DNA of 64,000 nucleotides from Xanthobacter autotrophicus (lineage in GTDB: Bacteria > Pseudomonadota > Alphaproteobacteria > Rhizobiales > Xanthobacteraceae), in NCBI RefSeq assembly GCF_030015065.1, contig NZ_JAIVFN010000005.1, positions 1-64,000 of the forward strand. The letters are read 5' to 3'. The first letter of the stretch is position 1. Every line of letters starts with the position of its first letter. The position numbers and the translations under genes were made by a program. The notes under the pieces are model-generated. The model had not been told where the DNA came from. It saw nothing but the letters and a program-made list of their open reading frames with translations, and made no database searches. Of this stretch, positions 34,231 to 42,616 are shown piece after piece.

Positions 34231-34872
34231 TCAGGGGTAAAGCCGCGTCTTCGACCAAAGCGCGCCTTCGTCGTCGCGGCGGAACACCACCCGGTCGTGC
34301 AGCCGGAACGGGCGGTCGTGCCAGAACTCGACAGCCACCGGCAGCACGCGGAAGCCGGTCCAGTGGGGCGGGCGGGGCACGGTGCCGAGGGCGTATTTCG
34401 CGGTTGCCGCCGCCACCGCCGCCTCCAGCGCGAAGCGGCCCTCCAGCGGGCGCGACTGGCTCGAGGCCCAGGCGCCGATCTGCGACAGGCGGGGGCGGGT
34501 GGCGAAATAGGCGTCCGCCTCCTCGGTGCTCACCTCCTCCACCGGCCCGCGTACCCGCACCTGCCGGCGCAGCGATTTCCAGTGGAAAACCAGCGCCGCC
34601 TTGGGGGTGGCGGCGAGTTCGCGGCCCTTGGCGCTGTCGGTGTTGGTGAAGAAGACGAAGCCGCGGGCGTCGAGGCCCTTCAGCAGCACCATGCGGGCGT
34701 CGGGCAGGCCGTCGGGATCGACGGTGGCGAGGGTCATGGCGTTGGGGTCGTTCGGCTCGCTCTTCTCGGCCTCGGCGAGCCACTCGGCGAACAGCCGGAA
34801 CGGCTCGGACGCTTCCGTAAAATCACCGGATGTTAAGGGGTTGTGGGCTTCCATGCTGGTGCTTGAAGTCAT
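34231..34872 (-). CDS. pdxH: Pyridoxamine 5'-phosphate oxidase
   Basis: A 213-residue FMN-dependent oxidase converting pyridoxamine or pyridoxine phosphate to PLP. Core motifs include [20 protein letters not shown] and [19 protein letters not shown], both FMN binding. [34 protein letters not shown] and the terminal WSKTRLYP are also typical. Start at the ATG at 34872 with AGGGG seven bases upstream. The frame is open further upstream but length and motifs favour this start. It is divergent from a lipoprotein gene. PLP made by this route would serve, among others, the alpha-oxoamine synthase at 45.5 kb. Confidence 0.92.
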   Translation of the reverse strand: MTSSTSMEAHNPLTSGDFTEASEPFRLFAEWLAEAEKSEPNDPNAMTLATVDPDGLPDARMVLLKGLDARGFVFFTNTDSAKGRELAATPKAALVFHWKSLRRQVRVRGPVEEVSTEEADAYFATRPRLSQIGAWASSQSRPLEGRFALEAAVAAATAKYALGTVPRPPHWTGFRVLPVAVEFWHDRPFRLHDRVVFRRDDEGALWSKTRLYP

Positions 34873-34942
34873 GTGGGAGCCCCTTGTGCCTCGCCTCTTG
34901 CGCGCCGTCCCCACGGGCGGCTGCCGTTCCTTATATAGAAGC

Positions 34943-35383
34943 GTGATCCGCCGGCGCGAAGGCCTCTGTCGCATGGCGGCCGCGGGGCTCGTCGTCGCGG
35001 CTCTCGGCGGCTGCTCCACCGTCAACGTGTCGCCGGACGATGCCATCGTCACCGGCTCCATCCGGGCGACGCCGGCCTCGCTCCCGGTACCGGACGGCCT
35101 CGCGCCCTCCGGAGTCGCCGCCAGCGACTGGGTGCAGGCGAAGATCGCCCTCGATCAGGCCCTCTCCGCGCGCCAGAAGGACGTTTCGATTCCCTGGGAC
35201 AATCCCGAGACCGGCGCCCGCGGCACGGCGACGCCGGTGGGCCCGGCCCGCGCCGGCGGCTGCCGCGACTTCATGATCTCGCTGGTGGACGGCAAGGCCG
35301 CCGACCGCTGGATCCAGGGCGAGGTCTGCAAGGCCCGCTCGGGCACGGCCCTGTCGCAGGTCCGGGTGCTCGGCCGGGCCTGA
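34943..35383 (+). CDS. RT0821/Lpp0805-family surface lipoprotein
   Basis: About 146 residues from the GTG at 34943. An Arg-rich n-region and [14 protein letters not shown] give a lipoprotein signal. The mature part carries [34 protein letters not shown] and [18 protein letters not shown], the RT0821/Lpp0805 surface-protein pattern related to the 17-kDa antigen family. Two Cys in the domain may pair. The start is ambiguous: the ATG at 34973 has GAAGG ten bases upstream but would leave the signal without basic residues. It is divergent from pdxH. Role in envelope unknown. Confidence 0.75.
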   Translation: MIRRREGLCRMAAAGLVVAALGGCSTVNVSPDDAIVTGSIRATPASLPVPDGLAPSGVAASDWVQAKIALDQALSARQKDVSIPWDNPETGARGTATPVGPARAGGCRDFMISLVDGKAADRWIQGEVCKARSGTALSQVRVLGRA

Positions 35384-35516
35384 GGGCGCCGGCCTTCCGC
35401 GACGAGACGAAAAGGCGCGCGCGCCCGCCGGCGTGGCCGTTGCATTTTTCGCGCCGCGAACCACATCCTACAGTGCGGCTGGCCGCCTGAGCGCCGGCCG
35501 GCGAGGTGATTGACCC

Positions 35517-36470
35517 ATGCGTGATCCTTACGACGTCCTCGGCGTTTCCAAGACCGCCGACGAGGCCGAGATCAAGCGCGCCTATCGGAAGCTGGCGAAA
35601 AAGCTGCATCCTGACGCCAACGCGTCCGACCCCAAGGCCCAGGACCGCTTCGCGGAGCTGAATACCGCGCACGAAATCCTCGAGGACAAGGAGAAGCGCG
35701 CCCAGTACGACCGCGGCGAGATCGACGCCGAGGGCAAGCCGCGCGCGCCCGAATTCACCGGCTTCGGCGGCGGCGGCCCGCGGCGCGGCCCCGGCGGCTT
35801 TTCCGGCTTTGACGGCGACACCATTTTCGAGAGCTTCTCCTTCGGTCCCGAAGGCGCGCGCCGCACCTCCTCGCGGGGGGGCGGGGGCGGTTTCGAGGAC
35901 CTCGGCGACATCTTCGGCTTCGGCCGCCAGCGCCGCGCGGCAGGCGGCGGCTTCGCGCCCCAGCCCGGCGCGGACATGGAGATCACCCTTCCCGTCTCCT
36001 TCGAGGAGGCGACGGAGGGGGCCTCGAAGCGCGTCGGCCTGCCCAACGGCAAGCAGATCGACATCAAGATCGCCGCCGGCACCCGCGAGGGGCACCGCAT
36101 GCGCCTCAAGGGACAGGGCGAGCCGAGCCCCATGGGCGGCCCGCCGGGCGATGCCTATGTCACCGTCTCCTATGCGTCCCACCCGATCTTCGAGCGGGAC
36201 GGCGACGACCTGCGCCAGAACGTGGATGTGACGCTCGCAGATGCGGTGCTGGGCGCCAAGGTCCGGGTGGCCACGCTCAAGGGCGCGGTGGAGCTCGCCA
36301 TTCCCGCCTGGACTTCCGGTGGGCGCACCTTCCGCCTGCGCGGCAAGGGCCTGCCCACCGCGAGCGGCGGCCACGGCGACCTCCTGGTGCGGGCCAACCT
36401 CATCCTGCCCAGGGAGAAGGATGGCGAGCTGGAAGCGCTCATGAAGAAGCTGCGCGAGCAGGCGGACTGA
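35517..36470 (+). CDS. Class-B J-domain co-chaperone (CbpA-like)
   Basis: A 317-residue DnaJ-type protein. The J domain (1-65) begins RDPYDVLGVSKTADEAEIKR and carries HPD at 31-33. A Gly/Phe-rich linker follows (about 80-150). The C-terminal substrate-binding beta domains hold ITLPVSFEEATEGASKRVGL and the segment DLRQNVDVTLADAVLGAKVR. The four CxxCxGxG zinc repeats of true DnaJ are missing, so it is a CbpA/DjlA-independent class B member that stimulates DnaK ATPase. GAGGTGA precedes the ATG. Confidence 0.9.
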   Translation: MRDPYDVLGVSKTADEAEIKRAYRKLAKKLHPDANASDPKAQDRFAELNTAHEILEDKEKRAQYDRGEIDAEGKPRAPEFTGFGGGGPRRGPGGFSGFDGDTIFESFSFGPEGARRTSSRGGGGGFEDLGDIFGFGRQRRAAGGGFAPQPGADMEITLPVSFEEATEGASKRVGLPNGKQIDIKIAAGTREGHRMRLKGQGEPSPMGGPPGDAYVTVSYASHPIFERDGDDLRQNVDVTLADAVLGAKVRVATLKGAVELAIPAWTSGGRTFRLRGKGLPTASGGHGDLLVRANLILPREKDGELEALMKKLREQAD

Positions 36471-36582
36471 GCCGCCTGCGCCGCACCCTCCGATCCCCTA
36501 CCGTATTTGGGGGATGCGGCAGCGGAGCAATGGTGCGCATAATTCAAGGGTTGCAACCTGGGTTTCTCAGGAGGCGATCCAC

Positions 36583-38076
36583 ATGGCAAAGCCGACCTTC
36601 GACGAACAGCTCGCCGCGGAATATTCGGGGCTGTTCGCGTCTCTCGTCATCCGGCCCGAGCGCCGCGACGAGGTCCAGCGCATCGCCGACCGGATCCTGC
36701 GGCCCGCCAACCGCAGTCGATACGAGGCCGTGGAGGCCGAGACCTCCGTGCCCTGGTTCGTGGTGGCGATCATCCACAATCTCGAGGCCGACATGGCCTT
36801 CTCCGCCCATCTGCACAATGGCGACCCGTTGACGGCGCGCACCGTCAACGTGCCTGCCGGCCGCCCCAAAAAGGCCCCCACCAGCGGCGGGCGCTACGAT
36901 TGGGTGGAGAGCGCCGTCGATGCCCTGGCCTATGACGGGCTCGACAGCTGGAAGCCATGGACGGTGCCCGGCATCGCCTATGCGCTGGAGCGCTACAACG
37001 GCTTCGGCTACCGCAACCGCTTCCCCTTCGTCAAAAGCCCCTATCTCTGGGGCTTCAGCAATGTCTACACCCGCGGCAAGTTCATCCGCGACCGCGTGTT
37101 CTCGCCAGATGCGGTGAGCCAGCAGTGCGGCGGCATGACCCTGCTGTCCGCCCTGATGGACGAGGATGAGGTCGCCCGGCGCCTCGGCTTCGCGCCGCCG
37201 CCGGAAAGCGACGATGTGGCCAAGCCCACGCCGTTCCTTCCCGCCGACGGCAGTGTTCTGGAGTTTCCGGACAATCCGCCGGCATTCCCGGGCAAGTACC
37301 TGATGGAGGAGGTCGGCGACAAGGTGTCCGTCACCCGCCTCCAGAAGCGGCTGGCCGAGATGGGCGCCTCGCCGGGGGCGCCGTCCGGAACCTTCGATAC
37401 GCCTACCAAATATGCGGTCCAGCTGTTCCAGGCGCGCTCGGTGGACCTCGACGGCCTGCCGCTGGAGATCGACGGCATCGTCGGCCCCAAGACCTGGGGC
37501 GCGCTGTTCGGCCCCCTCTCCATCGCCAGCGAGTGGGTGAAGCCGCGCATCGCGATCAAGAAGGCGGAACGCACCCTTGCCTCCGCCGTGCTCGACGTGG
37601 CGAGCGACCAGATCGGGGTCAGGGAGATCCCGCCCAACAGCAATCGCGGCCCGCAGGTGGAGGCCTTCCTCGGAAGCGTCGGCCTCGGCCGCGGCAATCC
37701 CTGGTGCATGGCCTTCGTCTACTGGTGCTTCGCCGAAGCGGCCCGGGACCTGGGCGTCGCCAACCGGGTGCCGCGGAGCGGCCATGTGCGGACCGCGTGG
37801 AAGGAGACGTGCGCCCGCACCTCCGGCGTGCGCGTGGTGACGGGGCGCGAGGCGCGGGTCGATCCCTCGCTGGTGACGCCGGGCATGGTCTTCTTCCTCG
37901 GCCTGTCGGGCAGCACCGGCCATGCCGGCATTGTCGCGGACAATATCAATGGCAGCCTCGTCACCATCGAGGGCAACACCAACCAGGACGGGGTGCGGGA
38001 CGGCGGCGGCGTGTTCCGCCGCGTCGGCCGCAAGGTCACCGACGGCGTGGTGCTGGGCTTTGCCGCCTTCGGCTAG
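36583..38076 (+). CDS. Three-domain murein hydrolase (lysozyme-like, PG-binding, CHAP/NlpC-like)
   Basis: A 497-residue protein without signal peptide. Residues 1-195 resemble phage-type lysozymes: VVAIIHNLEADMAFSAHLHN (Glu69 candidate acid), then DPLTARTVNVPAGRP, ERYNGFGYRN and SPYLWGFSNVY. Residues 245-312 are a peptidoglycan-binding domain (VTRLQKRLAEMG and IDGIVGPKTWGALFG). Residues 335-497 are a TIGR02594/CHAP-like cysteine amidase or peptidase with Cys375 in NPWCMAFVYWCF, His447 in GHAGIV and a GNTN motif. AGGAGG lies eight bases before the ATG. The absence of a signal suggests release by lysis or an alternative route, as for endolysins. Confidence 0.8.
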   Translation: MAKPTFDEQLAAEYSGLFASLVIRPERRDEVQRIADRILRPANRSRYEAVEAETSVPWFVVAIIHNLEADMAFSAHLHNGDPLTARTVNVPAGRPKKAPTSGGRYDWVESAVDALAYDGLDSWKPWTVPGIAYALERYNGFGYRNRFPFVKSPYLWGFSNVYTRGKFIRDRVFSPDAVSQQCGGMTLLSALMDEDEVARRLGFAPPPESDDVAKPTPFLPADGSVLEFPDNPPAFPGKYLMEEVGDKVSVTRLQKRLAEMGASPGAPSGTFDTPTKYAVQLFQARSVDLDGLPLEIDGIVGPKTWGALFGPLSIASEWVKPRIAIKKAERTLASAVLDVASDQIGVREIPPNSNRGPQVEAFLGSVGLGRGNPWCMAFVYWCFAEAARDLGVANRVPRSGHVRTAWKETCARTSGVRVVTGREARVDPSLVTPGMVFFLGLSGSTGHAGIVADNINGSLVTIEGNTNQDGVRDGGGVFRRVGRKVTDGVVLGFAAFG

Positions 38077-38128
38077 TGGTTCGACCGCGACAGATGGAAC
38101 TCATCTCTCGCGAGCAGGTCGAACCACA
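38077..38128. repeat. Long two-tier hairpin after the hydrolase gene
   Basis: Outer arms 38077-38087 and 38118-38128 (TGGTTCGACC core) are reverse complements. Inside, GCGACAGATG pairs with CATCTCTCGC (one mismatch) around a five-base loop. It starts directly after the stop codon and precedes dispersed repeat copy D. No T tract is present. It may be a transcript-end stabiliser or a separate repeat. Confidence 0.6.
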
Positions 38129-38140
38129 ACTCCTAGATCC

Positions 38141-38240
38141 ACTAGAGCGCGCGCCGATCGGATACCGCGTTCGTTCTCATCAAGTTTTGAGGGCGGTTCA
38201 CCGACCGGATTGCTGCAATCTGGTCGAATCGTGCTCTAGA
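38141..38240. repeat. Dispersed palindromic repeat, copy D
   Basis: Arms 38201-38212 and 38216-38227 pair with mismatches, preceded by TTTTGAGGGCGGTTCA and followed by ATCGTGCTCTAGA. The front portion (CCGATCGGATACCGCGTTC) is a decayed first stem. This is the last family copy before the 41-43 kb scar. Confidence 0.75.
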
Positions 38241-38369
38241 ATGGACCGTCCCGGCAAAGCGGGCGCAGCGGGGGAAAGGTGAGGCTTGCGCCTCACCCCT
38301 TTGGGCGGCTTTTCAGGGGCGCTGGGGGCCTCTAAAGTCCGCGCCCGAAAAGGACAAGGAAGCGCGCCC

Positions 38370-38822
38370 ATGTTTCTCGAGCTGCAGAACCTCTATTTCG
38401 AAGACCTGACCCTTGGCCGCACCGAGCGCATGTCCAAGACGGTGTCGTCTTCGGACATCGTCGGTTTTGCCGAGCTGACCGGTGATCGCAACCCCATCCA
38501 CCTGTCGCAGCATTTCGCCGCGAAGACCCCCTTCGGCGGCCGCATCGCCCACGGCCTCTACACGGCGAGCCTGATTTCCGCCGTGCTCGGCACCCGCCTG
38601 CCCGGGCCGGGCGCCATCTACATCTCCCAGACCCTCAACTTCCGTGCCCCGGTGCGCATCGACGACACGGTGGACGTGGAGGTGAAGGTGGTGGAACTGA
38701 TCCCCGAGCGGTTCCGTGCCCGGCTCTCGTGCGTTTGCACCGTCAAGGGCGAGGTGGTGCTCGACGGCGAGGCGCTGGTGAAGGTGCCGTCCTCCGGCGT
38801 GCAGAAGGTTGCCTCCGCCTGA
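38370..38822 (+). CDS. MaoC-family (R)-specific enoyl-CoA hydratase
   Basis: A 150-residue single hot-dog protein. The hydratase-2 motif is present: FAELTGDRNPIHLSQHFA with catalytic Asp and His, then FGGRIAHGLYTASLIS. PhaJ-type enzymes of this size turn trans-2-enoyl-CoA into (R)-3-hydroxyacyl-CoA for polyhydroxyalkanoate synthesis or other acyl metabolism. The ATG at 38370 is preceded by AAGGA nine bases upstream. Upstream frame sequence to 38286 appears unrelated. No polyhydroxyalkanoate synthase lies nearby, so its pathway is inferred from family only. Confidence 0.85.
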   Translation: MFLELQNLYFEDLTLGRTERMSKTVSSSDIVGFAELTGDRNPIHLSQHFAAKTPFGGRIAHGLYTASLISAVLGTRLPGPGAIYISQTLNFRAPVRIDDTVDVEVKVVELIPERFRARLSCVCTVKGEVVLDGEALVKVPSSGVQKVASA

Positions 38823-38952
38823 AGCGTCGGCCACCCTCCCATCCTCCGGCATGAACGCCGCTCCGGGTGGAGCGGCCTTCGTTCCGGTTCAGGAGACCGA
38901 ACCCGCTCCGGGCATGTCACCCGGGCGCGTGGGGCCAGGCGAGGAGGGCGGG

Positions 38953-40440
38953 ATGTTCGAATCGGCCACGTTTGAGCACCGGCTGGACAAGGCCGCCTTC
39001 AAGGCGCTGGAGCCCAGCCTGCGCGAAGACCTCCTCAACGCCCAGTTCGCCCTCATCGAGGCGAAGCGGCGCAGCCTGATCGTGCTCATCCATGGTCCGG
39101 ACGGCGCCGGCAAGGGTGCGGTGCTCAACCGGCTCTACAGCTGGCTGGACGTGCGCAAGCTGCAGACGCTCACCTTCGAGATGCCCTGCGCCGAGGAAGA
39201 CCGCCCGCCCATGTGGAAATACTGGCGCGAGCTGCCGCCGTTCGGCCAGATCGGCATCATGCTCGGCTCCTGGTACCATGCGCCATTGTGCAAGCGGGCG
39301 CTCGGCACCATGGGCCGGGCGGATTTCATGGCCGCTCTCGACGAGATCGAGCGCTTCGAGAGCATGCTCCACGCCGAGGGCGTCAGCCTGCTCAAGATCT
39401 GGCTGTATCTCGACGGGGACGAGGCGCGACGCCGGCTCAAGGCCCTGACCAATGGCGACTACCAGCGCCCCGTGGTGCGCGAATGGGCGGAGGTCGAGGG
39501 CTCCGCCGCCCGCAAGCGTTTGCACCTGGCATCCGAGGACGCCGCCCGCGCCACCTCCACCGAGATCGCGCCTTGGCACGTGGTGCCGGCCGCCGACACG
39601 GAATATTGCGACGCCATGGCGGGAAGCCTTTTGCTGGAGAAGCTCCGCGCCATGGCGGCGGAGCCGGAGCCCGCGCCGCTGCCCTTGCCGCCCAATCCCA
39701 CTCATGTTCCGGGGGCCTTGCCCCCCTTCTCCATCCTCTCCACCCTCGACCTGTCGCAAAGCCTGGCGGAGGAGGAGTACGACCGCGAGCTGTTGCAGGC
39801 CCAGAGCCGCATCACCCGCCTCACCAATGGGCCCGCCTTCGCCGGCTCGGGCCTGGTGGTGGCCTTCGAGGGCTCGGACGCGGCCGGGAAAAGCTCCACC
39901 ATCATGCGCCTGAGGCGGGCGCTGGACCCCCGGCGGTTCCGGGTCCACCCCATCGCTGCGCCCACCGACGAGGAGCGGGCGCGGCCCTATCTGTGGCGGT
40001 TCTGGCGGCACATTCCCGCCCATGGGCGCACCGCGATCTTCGACCGGTCCTGGTACGGCCGGGTGCTGGTGGAGCGCGTCGAGGGCCTGTGCGGACCCGA
40101 CGACTGGGGCCGGGCCTATGGCGAGATCAACGATTTCGAGGCGCAGCTCTCCGGCGCGGGCTATGTGGTGGTGAAGTTCTGGCTCGCCATCAGCCAGGAA
40201 GAGCAGGCGCGCCGTTTCGAGGAGCGCGAGACCATCGCCTACAAGCGCTTCAAGCTCACTCCCGAGGACTGGCGCAACCGCGAGAAATGGCCGCTCTACG
40301 AGGCGGCGGTCACCGAGATGGTCGATCGCACCTCCACCCGCGAGGCGCCGTGGACGCTGGTGGAGGCGGAGGACAAGCACTTCGCCCGCGTCAAGGTGCT
40401 GAAAACCATCGCCGACCGGCTGGAGGCGGCGCTGGGCTGA
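38953..40440 (+). CDS. Polyphosphate:AMP phosphotransferase (two-domain PPK2)
   Basis: A 495-residue class II PPK2 with two fused kinase domains. Both P-loops are visible: HGPDGAGKGAVLNRL near residue 48 and FEGSDAAGKSSTIMRL near 306. The lid and Asp motifs of the second half are IFDRSWYGRVLVERV. Fusions of this type phosphorylate AMP with polyphosphate, giving ADP, and usually only the C-terminal half keeps full activity. The N-terminal half here still has its lysine-bearing loop but reads SWYHAPLCKRAL in place of DRSWYGR. Start at the ATG at 38953 (GAGGAGGG upstream). Its end shares a small inverted repeat with the convergent hydrolase. Confidence 0.88.
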   Translation: MFESATFEHRLDKAAFKALEPSLREDLLNAQFALIEAKRRSLIVLIHGPDGAGKGAVLNRLYSWLDVRKLQTLTFEMPCAEEDRPPMWKYWRELPPFGQIGIMLGSWYHAPLCKRALGTMGRADFMAALDEIERFESMLHAEGVSLLKIWLYLDGDEARRRLKALTNGDYQRPVVREWAEVEGSAARKRLHLASEDAARATSTEIAPWHVVPAADTEYCDAMAGSLLLEKLRAMAAEPEPAPLPLPPNPTHVPGALPPFSILSTLDLSQSLAEEEYDRELLQAQSRITRLTNGPAFAGSGLVVAFEGSDAAGKSSTIMRLRRALDPRRFRVHPIAAPTDEERARPYLWRFWRHIPAHGRTAIFDRSWYGRVLVERVEGLCGPDDWGRAYGEINDFEAQLSGAGYVVVKFWLAISQEEQARRFEERETIAYKRFKLTPEDWRNREKWPLYEAAVTEMVDRTSTREAPWTLVEAEDKHFARVKVLKTIADRLEAALG

Positions 40441-40456
40441 AGCGCGCCGGCCCGCT

Positions 40457-41449
40457 TCAGGCGGGTGTCCGCCAGACCTCGCCGGGGTGGAATGGCAGGA
40501 AGCGTTCCGCCGGGATGCCGGCGGTGCGCAGCGCCTGCGCCAGCGCCTGCTTGGGTGCGTCCTGCGCCTCGTCGGTGAGGCGGAAGGTGCCCCAGTGGAT
40601 GCCGAGGCCCTGCGCCGCCCCGGTATCCTCGAGGATGCGCACTGCTTCTTCCGGATTGGTGTGCTGCGGTGCCATGAACCAGCGCGGTTCATAGGCGCCG
40701 ATGGGAATGAGCGCCAGCCGCGGCGGCCCGAAGGCCCGGCGCACCGCGCGGAATATGTCGCCCGTGCCATAGCCGGTGTCGCCGGCGAAGTAGATCACGC
40801 CTTCCGGCGTCGTCAGCACGAACCCGCCCCACAGGGCGAACCGGCGATCCTTCAGGCCCCGTGCCGACCAGTGGTTGGCGGGATGGATGACGGCCGTCAC
40901 ATCGTTGCTCAGCGCGAAGCGATCCCCCCAGTCGCCGGTGGACACCGGCATCTGCGGCACCGCGCGGCGGATCGGCACGTCGTTGCCGAGCGGGGTGACG
41001 AGGCGCGGCCGGTGTGCGCGCCAGAGCCGGCGGAGCGTCGGCAGGTCGAGATGGTCGTAGTGGTTGTGGCTCAGCAGGACCACATGGATTTCGGGCAGCG
41101 CCGCAAACGGGATGCCCGGCGGATTGAACCGCGTGGGCCCGACGAAGGGCAGGGGACTCACGCGCTGCGACCACACCGGATCGGTGAGGATGTTGAGGCC
41201 CGCCACCTGGATGAGCACGCTCGCATGTCCCACCATGCTCACCCGCACGCCCGAGGTGACCTGTTTCGGCGGCATGTCGGTCGCGGTGGGCAAGGCCGGA
41301 TGGGCCGGCCAAGCCCCGCGCGGCGTGCGCATCCTGCGCCAGCGCATGAGATCGCGGGCGGTCTTGTCGGTGGAGGGGTGATCCGGATTGAAGAAGCGCG
41401 TCCCGTCGAAATGGTCCGAGGGCGCGCCGGTGTGGTAGGGGCGGGGCAT
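40457..41449 (-). CDS. NAPE-PLD-like MBL-fold hydrolase
   Basis: A 330-residue metallo-beta-lactamase fold enzyme related to N-acylphosphatidylethanolamine phospholipase D. The N-terminal region (HFDGTRFFNPDHPSTDKTA) is typical of the group. Metal ligands lie in LLSHNHYDHLDLPTL (HxHxDH), IHPANHWSARG and YFAGDTGYG, with a final His in GIHWGTFRL. I start at the ATG at 41449. The upstream extension runs into the repeat-rich islet. It probably acts on a membrane lipid headgroup or other phosphodiester. It converges with the PPK2 gene. Confidence 0.82.
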   Translation of the reverse strand: MPRPYHTGAPSDHFDGTRFFNPDHPSTDKTARDLMRWRRMRTPRGAWPAHPALPTATDMPPKQVTSGVRVSMVGHASVLIQVAGLNILTDPVWSQRVSPLPFVGPTRFNPPGIPFAALPEIHVVLLSHNHYDHLDLPTLRRLWRAHRPRLVTPLGNDVPIRRAVPQMPVSTGDWGDRFALSNDVTAVIHPANHWSARGLKDRRFALWGGFVLTTPEGVIYFAGDTGYGTGDIFRAVRRAFGPPRLALIPIGAYEPRWFMAPQHTNPEEAVRILEDTGAAQGLGIHWGTFRLTDEAQDAPKQALAQALRTAGIPAERFLPFHPGEVWRTPA

Positions 41450-41901
41450 GGCCTGCTTATAGCAGCGCGTACCGGCAAGGTCGCGGCTTCGTCGCGCTCG
41501 GAACGACCCCGCGCTTCCCGCGGGCTCGGAGTAATGGCTGACGAGGCAGTCAGAGGCGAACCGGTCTCCGGCGTCAAATTCCCTGTGCTCCGGGAATTTG
41601 CAGGGGATCTTTGCTGCGCGGAGGCAGGCTGAACGGTTCCGCGTCTTAAAATACACGTATTATCATATGCTTATGCCTTCGAGTGCCCTAAAATGCAATG
41701 CAGGGAATTTTGCCCCTCTCGCAGGGATTTTTCACCCCGTTGCTGGGAACGGCCTCGCGGGGAGGGGATATCTCGCAAGGTTCTCTGGATTCCGTATCGC
41801 TGCCCCCGGTCATGGGAATGGGAGCCGGAATTGAGACGCAGCTCCACAAAAAACCTCGCCGCCTCCCGCTCTTCCCATTGCAGGGAATGCGGGCTCGCCG
41901 T
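41450..41901. repeat. AT-richer islet with recurring GGGAAT motifs
   Basis: No convincing gene. A perfect 9-bp inverted repeat CAAATTCCC/GGGAATTTG (41575-41583 with 41592-41600) is followed by related motifs: GCAGGGGAT, GCAGGGAATT near 41,700, GCAGGGATTT near 41,720 and GCAGGGAATG near 41,879. Composition is far lower in GC than the flanks around 41,640-41,700. I associate such blocks with a small HTH gene in other alphaproteobacteria from memory, not from a search. Confidence 0.55.
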
Positions 41902-42225
41902 TCACCCGCGATTGTCGGCTGAGTCCAAGCGTCTGCCATCGCGATCTTGCGTCCGGTGACGCAGGGCGATCAACGCTTCCATGATGGCCTGCTCGGCCGC
42001 TGCGAGCTTGATCGCCACCATGGGATCCTGACGGCCCGCCAGTGCCAGAAAGGCATTGAGCACCTCATCGGAGTGCTGAACGAGCACCGCGAAATGTTCT
42101 GCGCTGGGGCCGTAACGCCCCGAGAACCAGTTTTTCACGGTTCTTTCGTTCGCTCCAGTCCATGCCGCCACCGTCTTGATACCGGCATGGGTCGGGCCAA
42201 GCGCCCGAGGCAGAGCGGCGGACAC
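41902..42225 (-). CDS. Small HTH DNA-binding protein of a mobile islet
   Basis: About 107 residues from a GTG at 42225. GIKTVAAWTGANERTVKNWF looks like a Cro/C1-type helix-turn-helix, followed by a helical tail (VQHSDEVLNAFLALAGR). No strong ribosome site is found. The frame remains open upstream, while a neighbouring frame from 42329 (starting MSFPKMGKFFPDGNGGAVEV) looks protein-like and may be the true N-terminus joined through a frameshift. It lies beside GGGAAT-type repeats and insertion remnants. Function unknown. A phage- or plasmid-type regulator is plausible. Confidence 0.55.
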   Translation of the reverse strand: MSAALPRALGPTHAGIKTVAAWTGANERTVKNWFSGRYGPSAEHFAVLVQHSDEVLNAFLALAGRQDPMVAIKLAAAEQAIMEALIALRHRTQDRDGRRLDSADNRG

Positions 42226-42344
42226 TTCACTGGCAAAGGCTCGTTCGCCCGGCAGTCCACCTCCACCGCTCCCCCGTTTCCATCTGGAAAGAACTTGCCC
42301 ATTTTTGGAAACGACATTCCACCCTCCACCCTCCCAGGCCTTAA

Positions 42345-42616
42345 GAGCCTGTTTGAAAATTCAGAAGGGCATAACCGCGCTCACCCCGTCATGCCCCGGC
42401 TTGTGCCCGAAGTCGGCTGTTGCCGACTTCGGTTCCCGGAAGGCGGAACTCGGGAACACCCGAGTTCCGGGCATCCACGCCGAACCGCTTGGGAAAGCGT
42501 GCGAAAGCCATTCCCAGCCTCACCGCGTGGATGGCCGGGACAAGCCCGGCCATGACGGTGATAAAGTACCTGCCGGAGCTGCAAGCGCCCATCTGGGCGA
42601 TTTTTCAAACGGGCTC
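42345..42616. mobile_element. MITE-like non-autonomous element, 272 bp
   Basis: Terminal inverted repeats read GAGCCTGTTTGAAAATTC on the left and, in reverse complement, GAGCCCGTTTGAAAAATC on the right. The trinucleotide TAA flanks both ends (42342-42344 and 42617-42619), consistent with a target duplication of the IS5 type. No transposase is encoded inside. The centre is occupied by a complex palindrome. It abuts the truncated end of an IS630-type remnant. Confidence 0.75.
42387..42557. repeat. CGTCATGSCCGGGCTTG dispersed palindrome nested in the MITE
   Basis: Outer arms CGTCATGCCCCGGCTTGTGCCCG and, at the far end, CGGGACAAGCCCGGCCATGACG are near reverse complements. Inner stems include CGAAGTCGGC/GCCGACTTCG and CCCGGAA..TTCCGGG. 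Palindromes with this outer sequence are common between genes in Bradyrhizobium, Methylobacterium and relatives (established pattern). Its location inside the MITE is notable. Confidence 0.7.

Noticed and set aside
41450-41656. N-terminal extension of the NAPE-PLD-like hydrolase into the islet
   Set aside because: Residues before the ATG at 41449 are translated repeat sequence and do not belong to the family.
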